DNA of 64,000 nt from Megalopta genalis (lineage: Eukaryota; Arthropoda; Insecta; Hymenoptera; Halictidae), in contig NC_135014.1 in NCBI RefSeq assembly GCF_051020955.1, forward strand, positions 42,426,742 to 42,490,741. The letters run 5' to 3'. The position numbers were made by a program, and so were the translations under genes. Positions 1 to 10,765 of the stretch are shown here, piece by piece. The notes beneath the pieces are model-generated. The model was not told the DNA's origin. It did no database searches and saw only the letters and a list, made by a program, of their open reading frames with translations. Position 1 is the stretch's first letter. Each line of letters opens with the position of its first letter.

Positions 1-1330
1 TTCCCTGAAATGACTAATGTACCTTTAAAGTATGAGTACATGTATGGGCAAGTACTAGGTGAAAGAAGAAATATCGGTAAATAAAAATTCACGGCTCTCT
101 GAACTTAACTCACCAGATATTTTCATTTATTTTTATAATTACGCGAGTATGAAAAAGATAGAGGCGATGTGAATTTTTTAATAATTCTATTTCGTACCAT
201 GGCCATAGAAATACCGAATATTTGTGCAAAGTTTCGTGGTAATCGGTCGATCAGTTTTTGAGAATTCGCAGACACCATTCTGGAAAACACAGTTTCGTGA
301 AAAACGTGTTTAAAGTTTGTTGTACAACCGTTCGCTTTAAGAATCTATATCTCGGCTAATTTTACGAATTCCGTCAAATGGTTATGCAAATATGTTCTCG
401 AGGATTCAAATTTCAAGAAAACGCAATAAGAAAAAATTCAGTTCTTTCCCCCTCGAATGACATTATTAAAAGAGTGTGTCATAGTTACGCTGTTAAAGAA
501 AGCGTATCGTAATTATGGTATTAATACGTTGACTGCTGTGTCATATGTGCGAGACAGAATTATTTAGAATTCTGTTTTTAAAAATCAATATTTACACTAA
601 TTCATTATAATTTCTTAATTTGATTAAGATTCGTAAGGGATAAGATTGTTGAGGAGGTAATATAACACGTCACATATAACTCTGCTTTCCAATTATGATT
701 GAATTGAATAAAACACTTCAATTTCATGAAATTTTAGAGGTTTCTGACGCGGCCGTGAAAGTGTTAAAACTTGTATTAGAATGGCGACGAGAAACATCGC
801 AGAAGTGTCGAAAGCCGAGAGGGTTGACGCTGCTCGGCTAGGTTAGGGTGCGCGCAGAATTCATTTTGCATTATCGCATCGGTCCGCTCTGTCATTCAGG
901 TATTAAATCCGCAATGAAAGTATCTCGGTATCGCGGGGTCGATCGTCGGCCCGGGCCCCATAAAAATAGAATCTTTCCATTGGCGTCCATTGAAACGGAC
1001 CCATTTAATTTCAATCGAGCACGGGGCGAACCATGAAAACATTTTGAAAAAGCTCACAAGAGGATCCCTAACGAATCATCTCTGTATACGCATCGTTCAC
1101 GTATGCAAAATGCAGTTCCGGGTGAGGCACGGTTGGAAAAACAAACGGGGTGCAGGGAGAGGAAACGGGAACAGAATGGTTGAGAGAAAGAGAGATGGAT
1201 GTACTGGTTACGGAGCGAGGAGGAGAGTAGCGGAGCTGGAGCGGAGGGCGCGATAGAAAGGGAGAGCCAGTTGTCCGGGTCTATACAGGTGTCGGTCTAG
1301 ACTCTTTATATTCCCTATAACGTTAACAAT
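1..1330. other. AT-rich to mixed intergenic DNA, nothing recognised
   Basis: No convincing ORF, RNA gene or repeat with defined ends was seen. The GC content rises after about 720. Short open frames at 848-1036 and 990-1256 resemble no known family and are probably chance. Confidence 0.5.
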
Positions 1331-1480
1331 AAGTAAGAAAGAGGAGCAAAGAAATGGCGAGAGGGGCTCGAGGGGAGGGGAGGGAAGGTGAGGCTACCGG
1401 AGGGTGGAAAACAAGAATGGAGAAACGAAAAAAGGAGGAAGAAAGGAGTATAGCCGAAGGAGGAGGAGGGAAAGAGTGGC
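1331..1480 (+). repeat. Purine-rich (GA/GGA) tract
   Basis: About 150 bases are almost entirely A and G on the plus strand, with repeated GAGGGGAGGGG and GGAGGAGG blocks. Such tracts can bind GAGA-type factors or form triplex DNA in insects, but that role is an inference. The tract runs directly into the duplicated segment at 1490-1700. Confidence 0.6.
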
Positions 1481-1489
1481 GCAATTCAG

Positions 1490-1700
1490 GCCAATGGGAA
1501 AAATGAGGCGCTACGTTCGGCAGCATAAAACCAGTTCGAAATGCATTATGCCATCCGAAGATTGTGCGCGAGCGCGCTCGCTCACCGACGCGAACGCAAC
1601 ATGGCCGTCCGCTCGCGGTGGTGGTGGAGCATCAAGAATAAAGAACAAGATATAAAAAGAAGACGCCAGTCTTCGCCAAGATAAAGGAAGGTCAAAGTAG
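1490..1700 (+). repeat. Local duplicated GC-rich segment, copy 1
   Basis: This stretch aligns with 3500-3690 in the same orientation. Shared blocks in the same order are AAAACCAGTTYGAAATGCA, a GCGCTCGC block, AGAATAAAG followed by an A/G-rich linker, then CAGTC and GATAAAGGA. By eye the shared blocks are roughly 65-70% identical. No ORF is shared between copies, so a duplicated regulatory element or non-coding transcript is more plausible than a coding exon. A TATA-like GATATAAAAAG lies near 1650. Confidence 0.5.
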
Positions 1701-3117
1701 AAGGTGAAGAGCTAGGGTACGTATAGTCTTCGGGTTTTGCGGTATATCTACCCGCGCCCGCGCTCTGAAATATTACGATGTTCATTAAGAATCGATTTTG
1801 TGGAATCAGGATGACTAACGCGTGATTAATGGGATGTTTGTTACTACCATTCATCTTAGTTCGTGTCACCGATCAGACGGGAATATCTTCAGACGGTGTC
1901 TACCAATTCCCTGGCCATTACGAGTCTCGTAGTCTTCGCTCCTACTGCTTATTCAATCTTCGATCATTTTTACGTGCGGAGCCCGTGGTAGCTGAGACAG
2001 GTGGATCGATATATTTTATGGAAAAATTAATATGTTGTTCCAAGTATAAAAGTATTGAACGAAAGCAAACTTCAATGAAGAACGTAGAGGAAAAGTACCA
2101 TTTTGTTAACAATAAACATACCGTGGTTCCATAATTTTTATTTGAAAATTGTCGAAATTATAAAGAGGCTTTCGTAGGAAATCATTGAATAAATTTCTTA
2201 ATCCGAGCATACATTGTAATTAAAATAGCAAGTTGTTTAAATAAATTCAGTCTTGCAATTCTTACGAAGTAACCCATGTTAGGCATCCTTTGTGTTCGGT
2301 ACATTTAGTATGAATCATGTAATTCGAGTCATGAAAGAACAGTTTATTTCGTACAAATCTTGTAATTAAATATTTTTGGTCGTTTGTTTATGCCCTATTC
2401 TTTGTACAACAATGTAGAAAACATTTGATATTCGATCCAGTATTAATAAGGTTTTGATGCAAACCGCATCTTCATCTTTGTCTTCAACATCTGCTTCCTG
2501 TTTCTAATCCTTTGTACTTGGAGCTATTTTCATTTTAAAAGGACCTAGGTCACTTTAGGATGTAGTATATTTCTGTTTACACACTTGTTTTACGTTTCGT
2601 GCAGATGGAATCGACTACATCTATTTATGAACTTTTTTTAGTAACTTATTTTCAAGTTCTTTTGTTCTCGTTGATTTCAACTCAAGTATTTTGATTAATT
2701 TGATCAATTTTGATTAATCTTATCCTTATTTAAAAAATGCCTTAAATTAAATTATGCCAATGATACATATCTCAAATTTTTCTATGCGAAATTTTCAAAT
2801 AATAATTCTAACAAATCTCTTCATTATCAAATTTTTATCGGAAGTCGAACGAAAGATTGTGCCTAAACTGTACAAAACATGAGTTAAATAAAAATGTATT
2901 TCTCCACTTAATCGTTTCGTTAATTATTTTGATGGTAATTAAATGAATGATAATCACGGTCATGTAAATTAACGGTAAAATAAATAAAAACGCACATATT
3001 CAAAAACAAAAATATAATGTATATTTTGTCCAGAATATAGGGTTCATTTATACGAATCAGATGTTCGACTCTCCCTTCGGTAATACCAACGATTAAGAAA
3101 ATAAAAACTTCGTACGT
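1701..3117. other. AT-rich intergenic DNA
   Basis: No gene or bounded repeat was recognised. The 101-residue open frame at 1829-2134 and the 95-residue minus frame at 1582-1869 have no family signature. The 3' part is low-complexity TTGATTAAT-type sequence near 2690-2730. Confidence 0.5.
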
Positions 3118-3450
3118 AAAATTATTTGTTAGAATTTACGGACAAAACATACATTATGTTTTCGATTAAGAATGCGCGCGTTGTCATTCATTTTCTCATC
3201 AATATCCACAACGTATGTACATAGAGGCGTGCACTCAATTTCGTGTCACAAGAGTTAAACAAATTTCTTATCATTGTCAATTACAAACAAACAGTGCGTT
3301 TTATCTAAAAATGTCTATACGAATTATTTATTAGAATTTACGAACAAAACGTATATAACATTTTTTTTTCTGGAATACGAGCGTTTTGATTCATTTTCCC
3401 GCCAATATTCGTTATAAGTGACTAACCGTAGGTATAAAAGTGCATTCGAA
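3118..3450 (+). repeat. Degenerate tandem duplication, two units
   Basis: Unit 1 (about 3118-3245) and unit 2 (about 3315-3450) share GAATTTACGRACAAAACRTA, then ATTCATTTTC and CAATAT, then a GTGCA-containing end, at a spacing of about 195 bp. By eye identity is about 70%. Unit 2 contains GTATAAAAG at 3431-3439, a possible TATA box just upstream of the duplicated segment at 3500, although no initiator at the right distance was confirmed. Confidence 0.5.
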
Positions 3451-3499
3451 AAACGGCTCGCGATCGTGTTTGGTGTCGTCCCCCCAAAAAATCTGCTCA

Positions 3500-3690
3500 G
3501 TGTTATTCGGCCTAGCTGATGGAAAACCAGTTTGAAATGCATATTGCGCCGCCGGTCGTGCCCGATGTGCGCTCGCGTCTACTTGCCTAGGCCCGGCAGA
3601 AGAATAAAGACGGAAGAATAAAGGATCGGGAATAATAAAAAAGGAGGCAGTCCTACGTCGAGGATAAAGGAGGGAGGCAAGAGGGTGAGA
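3500..3690 (+). repeat. Local duplicated GC-rich segment, copy 2
   Basis: This is the partner of 1490-1700 (see that entry for the shared blocks). The copies lie about 2 kb apart in direct orientation. This copy is more GC-rich in its first half and ends in a purine-rich run (AAGGAGGGAGGCAAGAGG) that parallels the purine-rich context of copy 1. Confidence 0.5.
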
Positions 3691-4070
3691 AGAGCAACAA
3701 AGACAGCCGGATTGAAAGGGAAAGTCCGTCGAGAGAACGCGTCGTCGATCCACGTGTCTTGCAAAAATACGTTGCACGTAGCGGACGTATCGGTTTGTTC
3801 AGCGATGCACGGCCACGGCGCGGTGCGGTGCGGCACGGCGCGAGCGTCCGTCCCTTTTTGTATTTCGTATGCAGCCGCAATGCGTCGCGTCGCCGAAAAT
3901 AGCGGGGAATCGAAAATGAGAAAAAAGAAACGAAGGGAAATAGAGGAAGAAGGATCGCCGCGCGGATTAAGCGAGGGACAAGCGCGTCCTCCGGAAGTTT
4001 CGTGCGACTCGCATCGACGAGTCGCTAATCGAGTGGCACATAGACAACCGGGGTTCTTGACCCCTTAACC
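3691..4070. other. GC- and CpG-rich island
   Basis: GC-rich sequence with dense CpG (for example near 3805-3850) sits inside AT-rich DNA. Overlapping open frames on both strands (127 residues at 3685-4068 plus, 75-121 residues on minus) are what a stop-poor GC-rich stretch gives by chance. It could be a promoter or untranslated first exon; nothing identifies a product. Confidence 0.35.
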
Positions 4071-5698
4071 TTCCACAGTGATTTCGCGGCCCCACATGCT
4101 GCCCGAACGTCCGAATCAATCGTCTGGCTTTTTTTTTGCACGTCGATTGCAGATACCAGTTTCGCGGACGACGTTGCCGATATTTTATTCCCGCGCTTCT
4201 TACGTAAGCTATCTTTGAACGTTCTTTTCGTAACAGACCCGCGAAGTGAAAGAAAGTCCCGTGATAATTGATCGAATTCCATCAGCATATGGCCTTGTCT
4301 TCATTTTCCCGTTCCAATTTTTTAGTGTACGAATTAGTCATTTTTATTACATCCAATGAGAAGATCAATTTTAACGCTAGGTTTTTACAATATTCGTCGA
4401 TATGACGGGTTAGAAATTATTTGAATTTATAATTACCGAGACGGTGAAAGTACATTTGCGAGGTATTTATTCGATAAAACACCGAGTTGATATACTGTAG
4501 CGACTTTTATAAAGTAATTAAAAGAAATAGTTGCCTTTAGTGCTCCGTAAATCTAGTGTTAAAAAAGTAGGTTTAAAAGTAGTTGCTCCGTAATTTGTGT
4601 GGATCCGTCCGTGGCTGTCATAAAATTGTCAAAAGGACTGGTCACGCGAGGGTTGAGAACAGGGAAGTTGCTTGTTTGCTGTTTGTTTTCCAATAGCGTA
4701 TTTATCTGATATTGAACAGCAATTATTAAACGATGGGAACTAAAGTGTAAACAACGAGTCAATATAGGGGTTCCCCTATACCCCAATACCTATTCAGGTA
4801 TTGATTATTATATCACTCCTGCTAATAAATATGTTCATTTCTTTAAATCCCGTAATCAATTTGACGACACTTTCGATCGTGCAATATTAATTATACTTTG
4901 TGCAAAACTCCCCTTTCGCAAAAGAACAAAGTTTTAATTTGAAAAGATGTGAATGCATATTTGAAATAATACAAGCAGTCGAAGATAATACATGAAACTC
5001 AATTACAGCATTTACAAATTGTGAACTGCGATAAGGGAGTAGACAATAATACATCCGCTTTTATTTTCTCTGCTGAAACGCGTTTATTGTAAGCTATCAG
5101 ATATAGTTTCGAACGGTAGTTTGCAGGCAATTAATCTTTTCCTACTTTTATTTCACTGCTGTTCACGCTCGTTCGAGTTCTGCAGTGATAAAAATGTTAG
5201 GTAGGGTCTTTGCCAACCTGAAAATAAGTGAGGGAGAATGGTGCGAAACACTCGGAAGTCATTGACTTCGGCACCTTGGAAACCTTCTGAGGGAGGAACA
5301 GCTTTTGAGCATAATTCCATTTAACTCGACGCTTTCTTTAATCGATCTCACCTTTCGTCATTCAGCTGAAACACTTCAACAGTTTTTTCAGAGAAGAGTA
5401 ACGTTATTTAGCACCTCTGTGCGATTCTTCAATTATGGTTCACGGTCACGCGCAATAATTCTGTAATTTTCACATACGAAAATATCTAAATCACCAGGCA
5501 TTAATGAAGAACTGATGTAATTAATGGAATTTCAATTATGTGTCAAAAACTGACGTTGTCCTCCTGAGAAAGTGAGAGCATTTATTTCATTATCGTGCTT
5601 AACGATATAATTCAATTTGGTGTCTGTATTAAAATTGTACACATGTACGAAATTCACAACTACGTCACAAAATAAAAGTAATCTACGGATTATGATTA
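4071..5698. other. AT-rich intergenic DNA
   Basis: No gene was recognised. Apart from the paired hairpins at 4763-4803 no bounded structure was found. The 87-residue minus frame at 4025-4288 shows no family motif. Confidence 0.5.
4763..4803. other. Two adjacent perfect small hairpins
   Basis: TATAGGGG-TT-CCCCTATA (4763-4780) is followed after three bases by CAATACCT-ATTC-AGGTATTG (4784-4803). Each has an 8-bp perfect stem. They could be a transposon tip remnant, a structured transcript piece or chance. Confidence 0.5.
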
Positions 5699-5730
5699 GA
5701 CCGCGGATTTTATGCGTTTAATAAAATGTT
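5699..5730 (+). mobile_element. Family T end fragment
   Basis: Reads GACCGCGGATTTTATGCGTT, the right-type end of family T, and is preceded by TTA. The opposite end was not found before the family A insertion at 5853, so the copy is truncated or decayed. Confidence 0.5.
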
Positions 5731-5852
5731 TAAAACAATGAAAATACTAAAAGAATTTAAGGACATCTACTTTTTATTTTTAACTCGTTTAAATTATTAA
5801 AGAACGAAAGAAAGAAATATTCGTCTAAATACGATGTTTGTTTGACAATATA

Positions 5853-6211
5853 CAGGATGTTTCATAATTATGTTAATACCCGGAAAGGGGTAATTCTTGA
5901 GTTCATTTGAAGTAATTTTTTCCTTAGCAAATATGCAATCTGCGGCTTCCTTCACGAGTTATTATCGAAAAACAGTGTCCAATGAGAAGCGAGCTCGGCT
6001 AACGTTAGGCGGCCGAGTAAATGAGCGAAACTGGGCTTCGACCGTTCGTTGACTCGGTCGCTTACCGCCAGCCGTACTCGCTTTTCATTGGTCAGTGTTT
6101 TTCGTTAATAACTCGTAAATAAAGCCGCGGATTGCATTTTTGCTCAGCAAAAAATTACTTCAAATGAACTCAGGAATCGCCCCTTTCCGGATATTAACAT
6201 AATTATGGGAC
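5853..6211. mobile_element. Family A foldback MITE, copy 1
   Basis: The left tip TACAGGATGTTTCATAATTA begins after TA. The two halves are inverted copies: CCCGGAAAGGGGTAATTC, a TTTGAAGTAA block, GCAATCTGCGGCTT, then ACGAGTTATTA, mirrored by TAATAACTCGTAAA, AAGCCGCGGATTGCA and CCCCTTTCCGG. The centre is GC-rich with CCAATGAGAAGCGAG. The right tip is lost, being replaced by GGGACGGCGGCG. A TA-flanked Tc1/mariner-type non-autonomous origin is inferred. There is no coding capacity. Confidence 0.85.
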
Positions 6212-7039
6212 GGCGGCGTTTCAAGTGCAAATAATAATAAATCTCCAGTTTCATTGTAATTTTGTGTTATTTAAAATTTCATCGAAAATATATCAATTTT
6301 ATAAATGTTACAAGAAAGCGAACGACTGAGAATTCGTTCTTCAAGAATAAAATTACTAAAGGGGAGTGTAAGAATGTCATTTCACAAATGGAATTCCATA
6401 ATAAAATACTGTAAGAAATTCGTTCAAGAACTGCAACCATGTATTCCAGGATATAAGAAAAGCATTTCTTGTATTACAAAAACTCTCGATTCTACATTCG
6501 AGGAACGAATTATTTGTATCGCGCGCGTTCTGATTCGCTTAATACTTCTGTTTCGAAGTAAAACGCGTAGAAAAAATTGTTCCGACTGATCGCGTACATG
6601 TTCCGATTCGTTGTACGTTCAACCTGCGGTACGACAAATTTCATGTCACAGCCGTATTGCGGTCAAACACGATCGCATCGTACTAAAAGACCACACATGT
6701 TACGATTATCGTTCCAACAGTCGTAGAAATGAAAGCTGCACAATAAATCCCGACGAGGAACGAAATTGTTCAAAACTGTAACGTGTACCAAAATGTAACT
6801 TTGCGAAAACGATATTGTGTAATCGATTTCTTTTTACACGAAACTTGCTTTTCTTTTGAGAACGGCGAGAGGAATCAATCAAATTAAAATACTTTTTGGT
6901 ATTTATCTTAAAAATGTTGCTCTTGTGGTTAATTTTTTGTGAACAATCGTATCATTTGTAAAATATGTTAGACATTCAAGTATAGACACAATAAAACTAT
7001 AATTGATTCAATTTATTTTCAGAGAATATTACTATTTAG
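6212..7039. other. Intergenic DNA with one short ATG-initiated ORF
   Basis: The 94-residue ATG-initiated frame at 6305-6589 is rich in K, R, I and S and has two CxxY/CI clusters, but no recognisable domain. I regard it as probably non-coding. The remainder has no bounded structure. Confidence 0.35.
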
Positions 7040-7049
7040 GTTATAAGTT

Positions 7050-7240
7050 GAACGCATACTTTATGCGAAATAAAACTTTCCCGATTGTGAAAAACAGAAA
7101 TGAAATAGAAGTAAATTTTTTCTTTCAATACTGTTGTTCCGTTAGGAATAGTGTAATAACGTTGTGAAATCGATCTTACGTCTTAACAATTTTGTATGTT
7201 AGCTACACATTTTTGCCATAAATACGTAAAATCCTCAGTC
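7050..7240. mobile_element. Family T element flanked by 10-bp direct repeats
   Basis: The left end GAACGCATACTTTATGCG is a decayed GACTGCGGATTTTATGC. The right end (about 7224-7240) reads GTAAAATCCTCAGTC, the inverse. Outside lie direct repeats GTTATAAGTT at 7040-7049 and 7243-7252, a possible 10-bp target-site duplication. The body carries the family's CATTTTTGCCATAAATAC block near the right end. There is no ORF. Confidence 0.65.
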
Positions 7241-7252
7241 TAGTTATAAGTT

Positions 7253-7701
7253 GAATGCGGAAAGAACCATACATATTAGATGAAATAATAATTTAAATAA
7301 AAAATATGCTTCGTTTCACATTCTTTGAAACTATCGTTGATATCAGCTAATGCAGAAGCAGGATGTAAATATCTTTATATTTATCACAGTCACAGTGATT
7401 TAATTAAATGTAATTTATGACACGTTTTTAAGCTTGTTATATCGAAAGATATAATAATTAAGAGAATTAAGAGAATACAAAAGAAAGACGAAATTTATTT
7501 ACAGAATTCAATAAATTTGTCTCCAATATGGTGGGAGTTAAAAATTTATTGTATGCACTGTGTATTGTATAACAGCATTGTTGAGCACTTAAGTAAATGT
7601 AGACACAATAAAAGTATGAAGTGTCTTCTTAGAAATGATTACAATTGCTAAATGTTTAATCATTATATCTGAAGATAAAGCTGCGACAAAGGATTAAGCA
7701 G
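7253..7701. other. AT-rich intergenic DNA
   Basis: Nothing with defined ends was recognised. The sequence just after 7253 again resembles a decayed family T start (TTGAATGCGGAAAGAAC), so this may be older repeat DNA. Confidence 0.4.
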
Positions 7702-7947
7702 TTAACCAGTTAGCTGTTGCAATCTCTTTGAAATGTGTGCAAGTTTCTTCAATTGTGCTGTATATATATGTTTGATTTTCATCATGTTCCGTTTAACTGC
7801 AACATTTTTCGAAAATATATAATTTAATAAAGAATATCAAAATATATATCTCCCTTAATCAGTTAGCAGTTTTCGACGAGTATCCGAAGAAATGACAATA
7901 TTTCGTGTTACGACGAGCATACTCGTCAGAAACAGCTAACTGGTTAA
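7702..7947. mobile_element. piggyBac-type MITE (TTAA-flanked), copy 1
   Basis: TTAACCAGTTAGCTGTTGCA at the left and ACAGCTAACTGGTTAA at the right form terminal inverted repeats flanked by TTAA at both ends (7702-7705 and 7944-7947). Duplication of TTAA is characteristic of the piggyBac superfamily. The interior has GACGAGTATCCG and a mirrored GACGAGCATACTCGTC, with no ORF. A sister copy lies at 50700-50912. Confidence 0.8.
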
Positions 7948-8039
7948 AGAATGCTGAAATATTAATGGCAGCCACTGTACGTGAGTCACGGTACATTTAT
8001 CGAGAAGCCTCTCCGATAGTTTTAACGAGTGCTAACAAG

Positions 8040-8660
8040 GAAACGTCAGCGTTACAGGTCGGGAATGCGTGTTGTACGCGATCGAAGGACGATCAAGGAG
8101 GCGGCGCGCGGCGCGATTTGAAAGGACGCAGCGAACGCGAGAGGCAGCACGGTGCCAACTAGTAGGTACGTTGTGCACGGGTCTAAGGACGCTGGAGAGA
8201 AAAAAAAGGCAGAAGGAAAGAAAGAAAGAAGAGCGAGGAGCAAGATGAGGCGACCCCAACCCCCGGCAAATTTGAAAACGGCGTGCACCGTGTAACTTTC
8301 CCACTGTTCGGGCGCGAGGAGAGCGACGTATGGCTCAGGGCAGGCGCGCGAATACGGTGCCCTTCGTCGCGACGAATTGAAAGAAAGGAGACCCTAAAAA
8401 AAACTGGTTCTTTCTTTCCCCTTCGTGGGTCCGGGCCAGCAGCACCTGGCTCGTCGGTCCGTGCTCCTTTACAAGCCGGAGAGACCTTCGATCGGATCTT
8501 GAATTTCTTCGACGGCCACGGCGGCACGGCGCTCTGACGAAAATTAATCGGCGATTAGCCTAAACGATAACGTTCAGCCTAGTTACGAACACCGACGCAA
8601 CCGGGGCCACGCGGCCATTACGCCGGAGACCTTGATCGACCCTCGTTTCTCGAGGTCGGG
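8040..8660. other. GC-rich island with purine tract
   Basis: CpG-dense sequence contains a purine run at about 8190-8250 (GAAAGAAAGAAAGAAGAGCG). Open frames of 78-114 residues overlap on both strands without any domain signature. It is a candidate promoter or first exon, but no splice-linked product can be named. Confidence 0.35.
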
Positions 8661-9561
8661 TGAAAAATGTGCCGACTGATTTTCCGCATCGTCGATCGAA
8701 TGTCAAACAACGGCAACAAACTTCGAATTCGATTTGACACGCACGATTTTTCCCGGTAATGATCTTCGATCATGGGGTTACCGGTTACCGCGATTCTGCA
8801 AGTCTGAATGTAGCTATGGTAGTATGGTCATATGTAGAAGTATATAAAATCACATATAAAATCATATGTAAAAAGAAGAATAAATAAAAACATAACTATT
8901 CGCAGTAATTACATGATCAAGCGTTTATCACTGTACTAGTCAAATATTTTCGGCGATAATAGAACAAATTCGTTCACTTGACTTATAAATTGTAATTTGT
9001 ACAGTGTCAAGTTATTAGTCAAACCTTTCGACATAATTTAACTTTTAATTCTTAATCCATGCCTGTTAAATAGATTCTAGATATAAAATTGTGATAGTGT
9101 CATGTAGCGAAAGCTACATGATACTATACAAACTGTACAACTATTTGTTAATATTATGAAAATAATAGGTCAAATAAATGAAAGATAATAAAAAGAAACT
9201 TTACGTCAAAGAAGAAACAATTGATTGTATCTAAAGTAGCATTTTTTTTAAGTAGTTGTCGAAGTGAAAGAAATAAAGAATTAAATAAAATTGCTTGTAT
9301 TAGACTTTTTCTTTCCACTACTTTACGTTAACAATGTTACGTATTATATGAAAACAATGGAACAGTCGGCAAGAATATAGATATCGACTGACATCAATCT
9401 TTCTTATAAACCTTTGTTTGCGATTTCAAAGAAACAAACAATAACTTTTGAGGTCTATATTATTTTTTTGAAATCATGTTATGATTAAAACTATTATTAA
9501 ACCTTTATATTATATCATATATAAATGAAGTAATAGATGTACCACAATATAATTAATCTAG
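8661..9561. other. AT-rich intergenic DNA
   Basis: No gene was recognised. It holds the small hairpin at 9094-9127 and CATATAAAATC-type short direct repeats near 8840-8870. Confidence 0.5.
9094..9127. other. 15-bp hairpin with GAAA loop
   Basis: ATAGTGTCATGTAGC-GAAA-GCTACATGATACTAT forms a 15-bp stem with a single G-T wobble, closed by GAAA, a GNRA-type loop. TTGT/ACAA outside could extend it past a one-base bulge. No associated gene is visible; it may be the relic centre of a foldback element. Confidence 0.55.
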
Positions 9562-9602
9562 TAATAAATAAATAAATAAATATATATATATATATATATA
9601 TA
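9562..9602. repeat. Compound microsatellite (AAAT)n(TA)n
   Basis: About four AAAT units are followed by about eleven TA units. Confidence 0.9.
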
Positions 9603-10704
9603 ATCTTTTTTTTCAAAATAAACATTTCCAAATTAAAAATTTTTAAAACAAATATATATCGAATAAATAAGGTTACATAACACGTAGGAAACCGTGCTAA
9701 TAAAAGTAATGAAAGTTGCGTCATGCGCCTATTGTATATTTCATTACCGAATCCACGACGGCGGTAATCTTTAAAAGGAAATCGTTGGAATACTATCGGA
9801 ATTTCGTTGTGCGGCAGATATGCTAATGATGACACGCAGCGAACAGATAATCATGACGGTTCATCTCGCGTGTTTATTCCCAATTATGTAAATTACGCAA
9901 CTTTCTGATCAGCCCGTAGAAACTATATTCAGACACGAGATCGCGATGCCCTTATTGCTGCCTCGAATCAGAGGTTATTTTTAATGATATTGCTTCTAAT
10001 TACATGCCCGGTTTTATAGAGTCATAGGAGCATATAAGAATGCCTGCCGTGGTCTCGTCCTGAACATTCAGCAAAAAACCCAGTGATAGATTCGCCACGG
10101 TTCTGATAGCCAGCGAAACGGATACTGACGTTGCAAGAAATTATTGTATCTTCGGCGCGCATATGCATAAAGCTTTTAGCATAGATACCGTAACTGTTCC
10201 CACATTTTATACCCGCACCAACAATATGGGTACTTGCATGGAGGTTCCTTTTATTCCACCACGGAGTCCTTAAAATTTTGGAACAAAGGGTGAGTGTGCA
10301 TTTGCAATGCTAAGCGTCGAAAAAATTCACGGAGTCATGGCACGAGCAGGAAAATATTATTGCAACGTACGTTAATGCTTCTTGAAATCGTCGAATAATA
10401 TTATCAATCTCGTTTTCGTGGAAATATTGTTATCAGTAGGAACGTTTCGTCGAAGGATAAAATTTTTCTTAGTCAACGTTCGATCAGTATTCTCGATATT
10501 TTCGAGAGATTTTGATAACGTCAATATCGAAAAAAAGAAACGTTTTCAGAAGCTTCTGACCAATATTGATCACGAGATTTTATTCATTTATGGCAAAATT
10601 AGGAAGTTACGATTCAAAGCAATGTAAAGATGCATTTCAAACAGAATTAGCAATTTATTAGTTTTAATCTACAAAAATGATTGAAGGAAGAATGAACTTG
10701 CTAC
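9603..10704. other. Intergenic DNA, nothing recognised
   Basis: Moderately GC-rich between about 9940 and 10300. The 81-residue frame at 10382-10627 lacks domain motifs. No bounded repeat was seen. Confidence 0.45.
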
Positions 10705-10760
10705 TTGGTTTCTATTCCTTGCAATTGATACAGACAATTTTTATTTTACATACTGATTAA
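10705..10760 (-). mobile_element. Family T fragment
   Basis: Contains the subterminal block TTGCAATTGATACAGACAAT followed by TTTTATTTTACATACTGATT, the inverse of the family's long end. The other end is missing. Confidence 0.45.
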
Positions 10761-10765
10761 ATTAT

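Noticed and set aside
3431..3439. TATA box for a defined promoter
   Set aside because: No initiator at the expected 25-35 bp distance and no coding sequence downstream; mentioned only as a possibility.
6305..6589. 94-residue ATG ORF as a small gene
   Set aside because: AT-rich, basic, no signal peptide or domain, and no sign of splicing or neighbours.
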